Source of the DNA: Centropus unirufus | Taxonomy: Eukaryota; Chordata; Aves; Cuculiformes; Centropidae | Direction of reading: 5' to 3' | DNA: 64,000 nucleotides | Assembly (NCBI GenBank): GCA_013397695.1 | Contig: VYZI01000525.1 | Span: forward strand, 213,803 to 277,802 | Part shown: positions 1-12,800 of the stretch, one piece after another | Numbering within the stretch: position 1 is the first letter of the stretch | Layout of the letters: each line of letters begins with the position of its first letter | Notes under the pieces: model-generated | What the model was told of the DNA's origin: nothing | The model's database searches: none | The model's input: only the letters and a program-made list of their open reading frames with translations | Made by a program: the position numbers and the translations under genes

Positions 1-644
1 TATAAATGTTATCAGGTGTTTGGTTTAACTCCATTTTTCTTCAGATAATCTTGATACTCAGATCAAATTGCTACTCTACACAGCTTGAAATACCAAATAA
101 ACTCATTATGGGTCTATCACAATAATTGTTTTTGGTTTTTTTTTCTCACATTTTAACCAAGGATGTCAATAGTTGGCATGAAGATACCGGCTCTCTAAAT
201 TGCCAGTCTTGCTCTAGGACATTGAAAATGGAGAGTGGCCTTGTCACTCTTCCCTTTTGAAAGGAAAATTGTAAGTCAGAGCTTCCTCTGAGGGAAGAAG
301 AATTTACAAGTTGTTTTCATGCAGAAGCTAAAACCCGTGGGGCTTTTTGAGGGGCTAGTTGGTAAGACCCGAGCCTGGTATGGGTACATGGGCCTGTGGT
401 ATTAGTGGGCTTGGAAGCTGGGCAGTCCTGCAGTCTGGGGTTTTCTGTTCATCACAAGTTCCTCCCAGGCTCTTTGGAGAAGTAATCATGCAAACAGCAA
501 CTGGAGTGTTTGATCTTGGCCTTCACCCCCTCTAAAGTAAAAAGGGAGTGGTGGTCTCAGTTTGTCTTATTCTTTATCCTGGATGCAGAGCTTTTTTTTG
601 GATACTATTTATCAACAGTTCTAGTATGGCATTCAGGTCACAGA

Positions 645-885
645 TATGAGACAGGACCAGAGAGAGTGGGCACGAACTGGAACATGGGAGGGTCTTTCTG
701 AACTTTGGGAGAAACTCATTTACTGTGAAGATGGCTGAGCACAGGGACAGGTTGCCCAGAGGTGGTCCATCTGTCGTCCTGGGCAAGTGGCTCCAGGTGG
801 TCCTACTTGAGCAGGGGGCTTGTGCCAGATGACCTCCAGAGGTTTCTTCCTACCTTAGCCACTTGTGAGTCTGTGGCCTCCAACC
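645..885 (+). mobile_element. CR1 LINE 3' tail
   Basis: gaggatggctgagcacagg-like text, gacaggttgcccagaggtgg, and gccagatgacctccagaggt are the usual avian CR1 3'UTR phrases in sense orientation. Divergent and 5'-truncated, in NADK2 intron 1. Confidence 0.75.
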
Positions 886-2699
886 ACATAAACTTTCTGG
901 TTCTTTGAAGCAGTTATGTGAGAAGCAACTGATGATTGTCATTCCTGTTGGACGTACTTGACTGTGGGTAGGCTGAGGCAGCTTGTCCCTTTGTGAGTTC
1001 TGAGATGAATGAAATTGTAAGTTAATTAGTGATACGTGCTTACCTTTTCTAGAGGTAAAGTCAAAGAGCAGATGTGTAACCATTAGATACGTGTTCCACA
1101 GTGCTGCTCTTAGCTCAAGAGAAGTACCCACAGAAATTATTTAGCCAGTCATCAGGATACTGGCAGCTTATTTGCTGAGCATCCTCTTCTGCCTTGTGAA
1201 GATGTTGATGAAATAATTTAACACACCCAAGGCAAATGTAAGTTACGAAACAGACTGTTCCACAGCAATGACACTGCCTGTACCTCTCCTTGCAAGTAAT
1301 GACAGTTAGCTGTAGGCTTGCTACTGGTGTTGGTGACTCAAAATCCTGCAAATGGTCGTCCAGAGATGCCTTACACTGTCATTGCTCTGAAATAAAAGCT
1401 TTTTTCGTCAAGGTGAAAGACAGCATGCCATCAAATTAGTGAAATAAATGAGGTACATAAAACTGCAAGATGGAATTTGTGGTTTCTGTTGTGCATGGAA
1501 GTAAGAGCCTATGGAAATAACAGCCTGAAAGTTGTGTGCTGCCACAGCAGCTTGTCAGGTGCTTGTGTTTCATTCACAGCAGATATTTCTAGAGGATGCA
1601 TGAAAGGGAGCCCTGATTTTAGTAACACAGTTGATTTTAGGTTATTTGCTGTGGATTTCTTGCTCTTTCTGGTGGTAAAGCATGGTCAATTTGTGCGTCA
1701 CATGTGCAACTGAGAATGCCTCTTCTAGCAAATTGAACATGCGGTGCCCAGCAGCAGGTTGTTTGTGGGAGACGAATACCTTCTTTTCTCCATTCCACTT
1801 TCTCCTGTTTTCTCCCAGCAGACCCAGCAATGGGCTGTAACTGGCCATAGCCTTGCACTTCCCACAGCAGCACAGTGGGTACTGTTCAGGTTCCCACAGC
1901 AACATCCTGGGCTCCAGAAGAGCTGCAAGTGTGCCAGAGTGTGCAAACATTGTATCTGGAAAGAAGAAACAGGAGGTTTAATGTGTGAGGCAACTAATTG
2001 GGCATAATACCCTGTACCCCAATAAAGCAGTGCTAACAAGCTTTGTAAAGCTGACCTGAAAGCTTTGTATAGATGTTTCATGCACCACATGCTTATCTGT
2101 GTGTGTGACCAGGCGCAGCTGGCAGCCACTCCCACTGTCTGCCTGTAGTGCTGTTGGTGGCATCCAGGCAAAGTCTAGGAGCCCCTCTTTTGGAGGTGGT
2201 TTCCTTATCGCAGCTGTGTTGTAAAACAAAGATTTTGTTCCTGCAGGTTAATCACTAATTGCAAATACTCTGAGCAGGACAGCAATGGAGTTCCAGAGTA
2301 GTCAATTCCATTCCCTTCTGCAGTTTCTTCAGCACCAAGTCTTTCCTTGTGCTTACCTCATGGTTGGATTCCTTGTCATCGGGGGGTGTCGAATTAAGAG
2401 AAATTGCTTTTTTTGGGTACTGGATTGCAGTTAACTGCAATTGCCATATCCTGCCAGTTCTCTCTCCTGTGCTGTGGAGTTTTGTGGTGTGGGAGTCTTT
2501 ATAGAAATGGGATTAGATGTGGCTGTCTGGCACCAATTTCTCTTGGAAGGGTGTGCAGCTTTGAGTAAAGCCAATTGAATAAATTGCTGGAAGTGCTTGT
2601 TCAAAGCTTCTGGCACAGATTAATTTCTCAAAACAAAGGCTAGGAGTTCTGTTTCTGAGCTGGTAAATTGGTTTTAACTCATTGGGGAAAAGGAAGTAT

Positions 2700-2795
2700 G
2701 ATTGTAGAATAACTTGTGCCAGAACAAGCCTCAGGAGGTCATCTAGTCTAGCCTGCTACTCAAAGCAGGACTTCTTTAGTTATGAGTGTGTTTAT
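2700..2795 (-). mobile_element. Old CR1 LINE tail, antisense
   Basis: cctcaggaggtcatctagtc and gctactcaaagcaggac are the reverse complement of a CR1 3' end; heavily worn. Confidence 0.6.
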
Positions 2796-3778
2796 AAAAT
2801 CCTTTTGATCAATATCCTTTTCACCCTCTTTCTCCTACTTGCTTAATCTCCATGCAGACACCTATTTGTCAGTTCCAGCCCCAGGTGAGCGCACTAGGTG
2901 AGGGGAAGGATGAATGTGTACAGATTTAGACTGAATTAGTTGCACAGAAAACTGTTGCAAAAAAATGTAATCTTCAGCCAGTAGTCTTGCCTGCCTGCTC
3001 ATAAGAGTCTTAACTGCATGAATTGTAAAATAGTTCCATGGTTTAAAGAGTATGTCAAGATTAAGTATTTAAATTCTCTAGCTTCCCAGAAGAATGATGC
3101 TAGACTGCAACTGGTAAATATTGTTTTTCTTGTTATTGATATGAATTTGTTTGAAAAAATCTGGTCTGTAATCCTGGCTACAGTGTGAAGGGTAGTAGGT
3201 AGATTGTTTGTTAGCTTTTTTTGATGCAGAGGAAGTGTCACCTTTGCCACCACTTGGCAGTCTTCCATTTTAGTTCAAATACAATTTGAAGGTTAATGCT
3301 CTAGGTATTTCATTGATTCTTCATTACTTATTCTGTTGCTTTTCCTGTTGTCATCTAATATAGTACAATGTTTCTAACTCTTCAGGTAATTAGCTGTTTG
3401 TACGGGTGCTTTTATCTTAGGGTAGGGTATAGTTAGTGTAACTATTTTACATCGTCTTACCTAGAGTTTCGGTTACTTAGCAGATTCAGGGAAAACAAAG
3501 TGTCTGAAGTGGCAAAGAAATGGTGTAGCATGCTCATTTGCATGTTTCTGTAGACCCCTGTAAAGGTCTGTTCTTGGCTGCTTCGCCCATTTAGCTCACT
3601 TAATGAACTAGTCATTGTAAGCTGACTGGTATGTAAAGGGAGACATAACCAGCGGGATGCTTATAAAAACATGTCTCTGCTGAGGTAACATACCTGTCTT
3701 TTTACATCTTCTATTGGAATTACTGAAGAGCACTTAGTGTGGTGATTAACTTCTACAAAATCAATTTATGTCTTTCAG

Positions 3779-3867
3779 CTTGCGTTGAAGGGATCTAACT
3801 ATGCTGGCCTTCTGGAACGGCACCGCATTCATACTAAAAACGTGGAACACATTGTCAACAGTTTACA
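3779..3867 (+). CDS. NADK2: NADK2 coding exon 2
   Basis: Acceptor tctttcag, donor gtaaga; 89 bases entering in phase 0 and leaving two bases. It encodes the segment LALKGSNYAGLLERH through NVEHIVNSL, the helix just before the nucleotide-binding core. Confidence 0.95.
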
Positions 3868-6800
3868 GTAAGAATGTATGAATGTTCAGAATTTCAGACA
3901 CAGTGCAGATATCTGTGGATTGTGTAAAACAACAAAAGGAAGCTTTGTGTTTGAGCTCTAATGAAGTAGGAATACTGAAAACAGGGTGATGCAGAGGAAC
4001 AATAATTCCTAAAACAACAGTAATGTGAAGTAGCTCAGTTTAAGTAATGTGTTGTGTTATCATCTCCAAAACAGATGAAAAATATATAGAGGATCTGTGT
4101 GGGTGTCAAGTGCTTATAACCCAAATACCACTGTAATTAGACCTTAATTATATGTCAGGTTTTCATAAGGGTGTGACAAGGAACAATATAGGACACATTC
4201 AGGCTTTTTCTGCACTTTGTAGGAACGAGGGGATAGAAGTTCGTCTTGTTAAACGTCGAGAATATAATGAAGAGACGGTTCGATGGGCAGATGCTATTAT
4301 ATCAGCAGGAGGTACGACCTCATGGAAGGGAAGTATTTGTTTCAGTATATTTTCACAAATGCATTTTCAAAATATTTTGCAGTTTATGGAGTGTTCATAG
4401 GTGTTTACATTTTGAAAACAAATTGCCTAATTGTCAGAATATATGACAAAATGCAGTTCTTGTGAGTATCATCCCTGTCTCTACTATCTAAAATTGTAGT
4501 TCTAGGTTGTAAATCCTAGCGCATGGCTGCTTCGGAAATGTTTGTACTGTTATAACCAAGACAATATTAAACTGTGGGTTTTACTGTAATTTTCAACTAA
4601 ATGCTGTGATATGATTATACATAGCCCTAAACCCTGCTCCTTGCTTTTTGCTATGTGAGGTGGAGACTAGCATACTGCCTGTTCCTTCTCTTGCTCCAGC
4701 TGTCTGTCTTGCCTTCATACTTAATTCCCATAAATTGAATATCTAATTGGAAAGTACAGGTAGAAAGCATGCTACTTCTGAGCACCCTATACCACTGCAT
4801 AAACTTTTTAAAATGAACTGACAAAGCAAACAACTTGATGGTTTATTTTTAAGATTGGATTGCAGCAGCTCATCTGGTGATATTTTTGAGATTTTCTGCT
4901 AGACTGCAGAGAGCTGTGCTCTGATGTCATTTCCAGCCACCTGTGGCAGTTAGACTTGATCACTGTGCTGCCTTTCTCTCTTCCCCACTGGTCCACTTCA
5001 CCCTTAGCTACTGATAGCCATGCAGAATTGAGTAGAAGGGGATGTGTACATTCCCAGAGCATCCTAATATAGCCCCGTGGGTTTCGAAGAACTCCTCTGA
5101 GATGGACATTAATGTGTTGGTTCAACTGTGGCAACATCTATCATGGTTCTGAGGCAAGCAGCTGGGAATTGATAACTAATGAGATGTTTGCAGAGCTTAT
5201 ATTTTGGTGCAAAGACTGATTCAGGTTTAAATCTCTTTTCAAACTTGCTTCTGCCAAGTTGAGTTGCCTGGGTACCAATAGCTGTCAGGTAAGACGTACT
5301 TTTTCCATCTGTGTTGGTCATCTTGAATTCAGTTGTCACTACTCCTCTCCGAAAAGCATCAGTAGTTTTGTGGTCCCTTTTAAATTTTGTGCAGCTTACC
5401 TGATAGGCAGGTAGTATAATGCTGTGAGACTATTTTATTTGGAATACTAGAGTGTGGGATTGAACTAACTTTTGTTTTGTTTTTTCTGTAGGTGATGGTA
5501 CAATGTTGTTGGCAGCCAGTAAGGTCTTTGATAAACTTAAACCAGTTATTGGAGTGAACACTGATCCTGAAAGGTAAAAACATCTTTGGGAAAGCAATGC
5601 TTTATTTCATATCAGGCACAATATGCATCTGTTTTCATGATGCCTAAGGCATGCCTATGGCATTTGGCAGCATAAATGTCTGGTTTAGTGAACGGTTGCT
5701 GTCAAGTGAACCTGTTATTTTATTAGAGAAGTTTCCACAGTGAGTTATCCTGTCTCATCTAAGTAGTATTGGATAGTCATGACTGTGTTAAACTGCCACA
5801 GGTGTTTCCACACACCAGTGTAACAGCAATGGGAGTAGTTAGCCTGTGTTATTTGCCAGAATTTTTAGGCCAGAAATGACAGTGTAGAATAGAGACAGGG
5901 AAGGAGACTTGAAAGCAGCTAACAAGTGTGGTGGTGCCTGAACACAAGATAAACTTGTCTGCTCTGTGAAGAAAGGGAATCATGTAGGATATCTGATAGG
6001 GCCTTGGATGAAGAAGTTTGTTCTGGTTTCTTCATGTAAACCCTGTCATACCTCAGAGGCCGCAGTCACCTCAGCCAGGCAATGGCATTTAGTTGTCCTG
6101 TTATAAACTCTGCACAAGTTGCATCCACCTATCCATAAGATTGATTTGGGCAGGTGGAGGCAGTGTTTTTGCTCTGCCTAGTTGGTATAACCTTCAAATG
6201 GGTGGTTAGGAAAACCCAGAATTTACCAAGATTCTGTCTTCTTAGAGTTCCAGATTTAGATTTCTGCTATTGATACTACCAGTTAATTTAATCTTAGTAA
6301 GTAAGAAAGTGGTTGCCATAAGTTTTAGTTTCTTCCATGCCTTACCCCTCTTCCAAAACTTGGAAGTTGATGTGAATATTTTACAGTGTCAAGCCTGAAT
6401 AGCAGGGTTCAAATAACAAGTGCCTTCAAATGATCAAATATCACTCATGAAAGGGGAACAGTGTTTAGTCTTCTGGCTTTGACATGAGATTCTTTTGGTC
6501 CTAGGCATGTTGCTTACCTGTCTTGTATCACTAACTTGTGTGTACATTTTCTTTCTATTTTTCAAGGTTTATTAATCTTGGATTCCTTGCATAGTACTTT
6601 GGTGACTAATGCTATGGGAACTATGTTAGTACCTACATATTCTTGCAGGATTACTAGTTGAGTAGCCAGTTTTTAGGGGAAATGTGGCAGAGAGATCCCG
6701 TGGCTCACACACACAGAGCCCAGGGGCTGACAAGAGTTCTGTTGTTGCTGATGTGCTGTTATGTAGGAATAGTATAGGTTCATAAAGGTAAAAATATAGT

Positions 6801-9800
6801 TTTGCTTTATATAAAATAGAGATGCTTGTTTTGGTTTGCTTTTAAAGATACCAAATCATAGTTACTTACGGTCATCGCCATTGTCCTTGTCCTTTTTTGT
6901 TTCCAGATCAGAGGGTCATTTATGCTTGCCTGTGAGGTACACACACTCATTTCCTGAAGCACTACAGAAGCTTTATCGTGGTGAGTTCAGGTAGGATTCA
7001 CTGACCTCTGCTTTCCCAAAACTTATTAGGTTTGGAAAATATTGATGAGCAGTTAATAAGGAGCAGATGCTTAGTAACAACTTAGTGGCTCAAATTGTGA
7101 ATTCCGTGTGGATGTTAACTGTTGAAAAATGGATTTGTGGTCAAGAGTGAGATGGGAATACAAAGGAAAAAATCGACTGCCAATTGCATTAAAAATATTT
7201 TTGTTACGACCTTCAAGAATGGATTTTATTTTCTGACTTTGCAAATTCATTCAAGAGGAACTGCATTCTTGTAAAGGATTTATTGGCTTACATGTTTTAA
7301 CACTTGAAACCATATGTAGTGCAGTGATGGGCCATAGCACCAGAAGTTAATGAAGTCTATATGATTAAGAAATGGCCAGTGTGTTGTATATGGGGTTTTG
7401 GTGATTACAGTAGAGTGGCTTAAATTTTGTCAACAAATTAGTGTAAGGCAAAGCTTTTCCTTATGCTGAAGATAGCCTGATGTTTTCATAACTAGATATT
7501 CTTCACATAGAAGAATCTCACGTGAAATAAGAAAGAAGCAAGCTAACTTCTAAAAGGCAGACTGAGGAAGACATTTACTCACATGAGCTGGCAATGCATG
7601 CTCACAGCTCAGAAGGCCAACTGTATCCTCGGCTGCAGCAGCTCAAGGGAGGCAATTCTGCCCCTCTACTCTGCTCTTGTGAGACCCCAACTGGAGTATT
7701 GTGTCCAGCTCTGGAATCCCCAACATAAGAAGGATGTGGAACTGTTTGAATGGGTCCACAGGACGGCTACAAAGATGATCAGAGGGCTGGAGAACCTCTG
7801 CTCTGAGGACAGGCTGAGAGAGTTGGGGTTGTTTAGCCTGGAGAAGAGAAGGCTCTGGGGAGACCTCATAGTGGCCCTCCAGTACCTGAAGGGGCTACAA
7901 GAAAGCTGGGAAGGGACATTTTCCAAGGGCATGGAGTGATAGGACAATGGAGAATGGCTTTAAATTGGAGGGGGAAGAATTAGATTAGACATTAGGAAGA
8001 AATTCTTCACAATGAGTGTGGTGAGGCACTGGAACATGTTGCCCGGGGAAGCTGTTGATACCCTCTCTCTGGAAGTGTTCAAGGCCAGGTTGGATGGGAC
8101 CTTGATAAGCTTGTTCTGATGGGAAGTGTCCCTTTCTGGGGCAGGGGGTTGGAACTATATGATCTTTAGGGTCCTTTCCAATGCAAACCACCCAGTGATT
8201 TTAAAGGAGACATTGTTCTTTTGTGTGTTAACGTTCCAGTGTACTTGTATGATGGCATACCATCAAAACCATGAAAATTTATGGCAATGTGATTGTTTAT
8301 ACTTTTAGCATATGTAATTAGTAGCTTGAAATGTAACTGTATTTGTGTCTTGGAGTTCTAAAATGGGATGAATGTGGTCATCTGGATTGATTATATATTA
8401 CGGAAGGGGTTTCAGTAGATGTTGCTAAATGAAAAGGTAGTTTCAACTCACATATGCTTAGACTTAGAAAACAGAAGCTTTTAACTTTCCATCATGCTAA
8501 GTTGCTCAGGTAAAGCTTGTATGCTAGTGCAAGCAAGTAACCTCCCTTGATGTTTTAGCACTTCTAGTTCAGTGTTTTGTTCTAGCGTTGTGTTGGATGC
8601 CATGTTATATTTTTGTTACTGACAGGCCTGTTGTTGCTCATTATGGAGCTGAAGCCTCACGAGAGAGAAACAGAAAGGATCGCCTGGCTCTTTTTCTAGA
8701 ATAACAGGAACTACTGTTCCTAGGGAAGGACCTGAGTGGGTGTTTGACTTGGCACCTCTCAGATTTATTTGGCCCTAAGAAACTTTAAAATACATGAGTA
8801 ACTGGCTCAGGCTGTCAGGAAGAGCTTCTGATGGTTCAGAGTTGTGTCAGGATGTTGAGGTGGCAGAGACTGGAAAATGGGGTTTGTCTTTTCTCCTTAC
8901 GCTTGAAGGGCCAGCCATTCTAGGGCATTTATCAGTGTAAGGACATGTAGTCCCCTGGAATAACCAACAGTATTGATTTATAAAAGATAAAATGTGTCAG
9001 ACTATCTGTGATCCTTTTACCATGAGGGTAATAGAATATCAGAATAGGGGTAGTGTAGGGGTACAATCCCGTTTTCTAAAGTTGCAAAGGGGTGACATGT
9101 TCTAGAAGGAGTATTACAAGGATGATAATATAATGATGCTGATTACATGCAGTCTGCCTGAATACCTAAAACCAAGGTTGGAATTCAAGAGCAGATAGAT
9201 AATTATACTAAGGATGTGAGTCTCTGCAAGGATGATGGAGAAAAAACTAGTGTGTGGTCATATAAAGTGTATATCTTACTTGCTGTAATTTCAGGAAACT
9301 TGTAAGCTTGTTCCTGTCACCCGGATACCAACACTATGAAGTGTGAAAAGATGTGCTCAAAACCCTCCGTTGTGATTTGCTTTCTCAATTAAAACTACCA
9401 TTACTATTATGTTTTATATATTCTCTAAACTCTGTGAGGAAAAACGAATTGAAACCTCCTCTAGGAAAAAAAAAATCTGAATGTTGTAACATCTTAAGGA
9501 AGAATACCTTTAATATCCTCCTCTTTCTTTGTTTGCATTCCTCTTAAACATCCTAAAATTCCTAGGCTAGGAGAGCTTCTTAAAATGAGAAGATACTTGT
9601 GGCCTTTATGTATGAAGAAGTGGACAGAGCTGTTTTTTTTTGACAAATATATGTACAAATGCAAACGAAAGACTGTAAAAATACAGCATGTATAGCATGT
9701 ATTGTTTAAATTCCTGAGAACTTGTTCTCAAAATCATTGTATCAGTTATGAATTCATGTTAGGATCACATGCCTAGAAAGATGTGTTGTTACTTGTCATT

Positions 9801-12800
9801 TTTGTAGACTGCTTTGGGCCAGTGTCCTCTTATCTTGCACATAAAAAAGCAGCAGCTGGGAAGTTGGTTAAGTGTAAAGTATTTATATTTTAGCATGACT
9901 AACTTTCTTAATTTAGAAATTAAAGTGGAAGCTATAAAACTACTTGAAATGTAACTTTGAATGTATTTAACTTTTATCTAAAGGTGGTTCTCTGATCCTA
10001 TCTAATTCTGAGACAATTTCTTTATCCTTTCAAAGGTGGCAGTGGCGGCAAAGAATCCGACTGTATCTTGAAGGAACTGGTATTAACCCAACTGCTGTAG
10101 ATTTACATGAACAGCAGCTAAGCCAAGAGCAGCATAGCAGGGCTCACATAAATGAAAGATTCCAGGATCAAAGTAAGTTAAAATCTGACAAGTATATGAT
10201 TATTTTGCCATGAAAACTTAGGATAGGAGATAAAGATTTGTATGAGTTGAAGTATTTGAAGTCTAACCACTGTATCTGAGAGCTGGGGAAGAGACAGCGC
10301 TCATTAGCTGAACACGTACATTAAGGCTTTTTAGGAAGGAGTATTTTTTGTTTCTATATATTTATTCTGAACTGTACACTTAGAGCCAACCTTCAGTATT
10401 AAAAGGTAATGTAGAAATGTTTATAAATAATATAATTTGATGGCAAAATACCTGAGCTTTTTTAAAATAATATCTCTTCAGGTACTGTAGACATTTGGGG
10501 TAAACATGAACATTTTACCATGCTTTTGCTGTGCCACAATAAAAACGTGTGTGTATGCACCCGATCATGCATTGTAACCCTGTGCTAAATTTGGGCTAGG
10601 TTACTTAACAATCGAAAAACTGGTCACAGGCTGCCAGCAAGTAAATGGGAAACTAGAAGTGTGAATCTCACCCTGGGTAATTCTTAGGTCATCAGATACT
10701 TTCAGCTGGTTTATTTATGATGGAGTGAAATGCATGATTCTATCCTTAACTTGTGTCTAGCAATGGGTTCCTCACTGAGAAGTCCTTAGTCAATATGAAT
10801 GATTTGTTAATCCACTTTAATTACCCAGTGGCCTGAAGTCTAGTTCTTCAACTTTACCAGAAATGTCCATTAAGTCACTGTGAGCGAATAAGTAGTCTGG
10901 AAGAGTGACTGACAGAAGATAAGACTTCAATCTGCCTGGTTGCCTATGGGTTTTCAGGGAAAGCAAAGTCTGAACATAAGTGTCATTGCCTTATTGACCT
11001 GGGTTCAAACACTTTTGGTCTCCAGTAAAGGACAGTGACTGGCTGCTGGTTAAAAACTGAGTCCTTGAATAAAACAGACTAGGTCTAGAATACAAACCCA
11101 GGAAGCAGAGTGTGTCCTCCAGTGAGTTGTGAATTGTTTTTTTTGAAAATTTGGCATTTGCAACAGTGGCTCAAAACTGCTATATTCAATATTTGCAGGA
11201 TCTGACATTTCTGGTCCACATCTTTTACCAGTGAGAGCGCTCAATGAAGTCTTCATTGGAGAATCTCTTTCATCCAGGTATGTTTAATTGTTTGCTCTTG
11301 CATCAAAGCACAAGTGACTTTTTAAATGACAGTTTATTTTTATGACATTGCAATGGACAGTCAGTAATGGGATCTCTTTGCCGTCAAATTTCAGTTCTAG
11401 TCCATGAATATGGAACACTGGTTGTGTTGTTGCTGGTTACAAAGTGTATTTTCAGACATTTAAGTGCAGTTGTGTTAATCTTTTTTTCCGCCTTGTCTGT
11501 CCATTCTTTCATCTTTCATTATTCCTAGCTGTTTTCTTTCCTCTTCATTGTTTTAGTCCTTTCCTGGTTGTTTCTTACGTAAGCAGATGCCTCCAGTTGC
11601 TGTCTTTACAGTGTATCAAAGACTTTATCTGTCTTTAAATTGTCTCTTCTCCTGTGCCTCTTCCTGAATGTCTTTTCATGAGCTTTTAGCATGACCAAGC
11701 AGAAATAGCTTCCCTGCCTCTCTGTCATTATAGGCAAAGGTATCAGCCTGCCTATGGCAGAAACTTCGTTATTGTGGGGAAATAACTTGCACTGTTATTG
11801 GCTAAAATTTCCTTGTTTTAGGAAACCTTTGTATCAAATCCTGGTGTGCTGCATTATCCAGGATACCCTTCTGTCCTTTCTGTCCTGAAGATCAGTGCAT
11901 TTCTGCCAGCCAAACAGTTACAAGAAGGATGTGGGGATTGTGGCTGGGACTGTGGGAAGGGACTTCAAACATGTTCCTTGATCAGGATTTGGCCAGACTT
12001 TTACTTAGATTTTATATCCTTTTTCTGGTTTTGTATATTATTTTTTAAAAAACTTTTAGAGTGTTACATCTTCTTGTGTTTGTACAGTGCCTGGGACACT
12101 GTGATTGCGGCTGGAAACAGTATAAGTGTTCCATGAGTGCTCTGCCTTCCATCTGGACTGCAGCTTCAGACGGGCAGAAGGAATTAGTCTCAAAGAAATA
12201 CAAGTTTTGCTGTCTTCTAAAACCTAGTTCTATCAAGATTCTAAAAAGTTTCTTTAACATAACAATGATAGAAGACCACAAAGCTGCTTTCCAACACTAG
12301 ATAATTGTCCTCTGCTTCTGAATATCACAAATATATTGTGCTCTTTGGTTCCCATATATGTGAGAAACGTTGAGTAACACCATGCTGGTAGGAGCAGATC
12401 TCCGGTAATAACTTTTGTGTCAACAGGGCCTTTCACTTTGAAGACTTTAATAATGATGTCACACAAATTGATCTTCTGTAAGGTTCAAATACACAAACCT
12501 GCTGTGCTTTAAGAAAAAAATGATGCAACGTGCTTCTTCCAAGGTCTTATTCTTCATGTCTATTAAGAAAACAAAGGAACTGAAAACAAAACCGAAAACC
12601 AGTCGTACCCAGCTTGCAAAAATTACCTTAAACATAGTCAAGCTGTGCAGCCATGTTCATAGTTCAATTACAGTTCTTTCCTTTTCCCATCTTCTCAGGA
12701 GTGAGTACACAAAGTGCTCATAGTTATTAAGAGTCTAAACTGCTAGACACCAAATATTTGAGAGGCTTTTTCTTAGCCAGTCCAGACTGAAACATTCATC

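Larger units (their letters stand above)
1..3778. other. NADK2: NADK2 intron 1, rest
   Basis: AT-rich, no exon-like open frame with splice sites. Apart from the CR1 pieces at 645-885 and 2700-2795 I see nothing. It does not look like a CpG-island first exon. Confidence 0.7.

Noticed and set aside
1725..2171. 148-codon open frame on the - strand in NADK2 intron 1
   Set aside because: Cys/His/Trp-rich composition without a family match, overlapped by equal-sized frames in other phases; chance frame.
6395..6425. tRNA B-box-like ggttcaaat
   Set aside because: No A box or cloverleaf around it; the same holds for a similar string near 10990.
7583..7939. 118-codon open frame taken as a gene
   Set aside because: It is the C-terminal end of the CR1 reverse transcriptase, a truncated repeat and not a host gene.
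12060..12140. Possible L3-like LINE relic
   Set aside because: Only about 20 bases look similar by eye; not enough to call a repeat.
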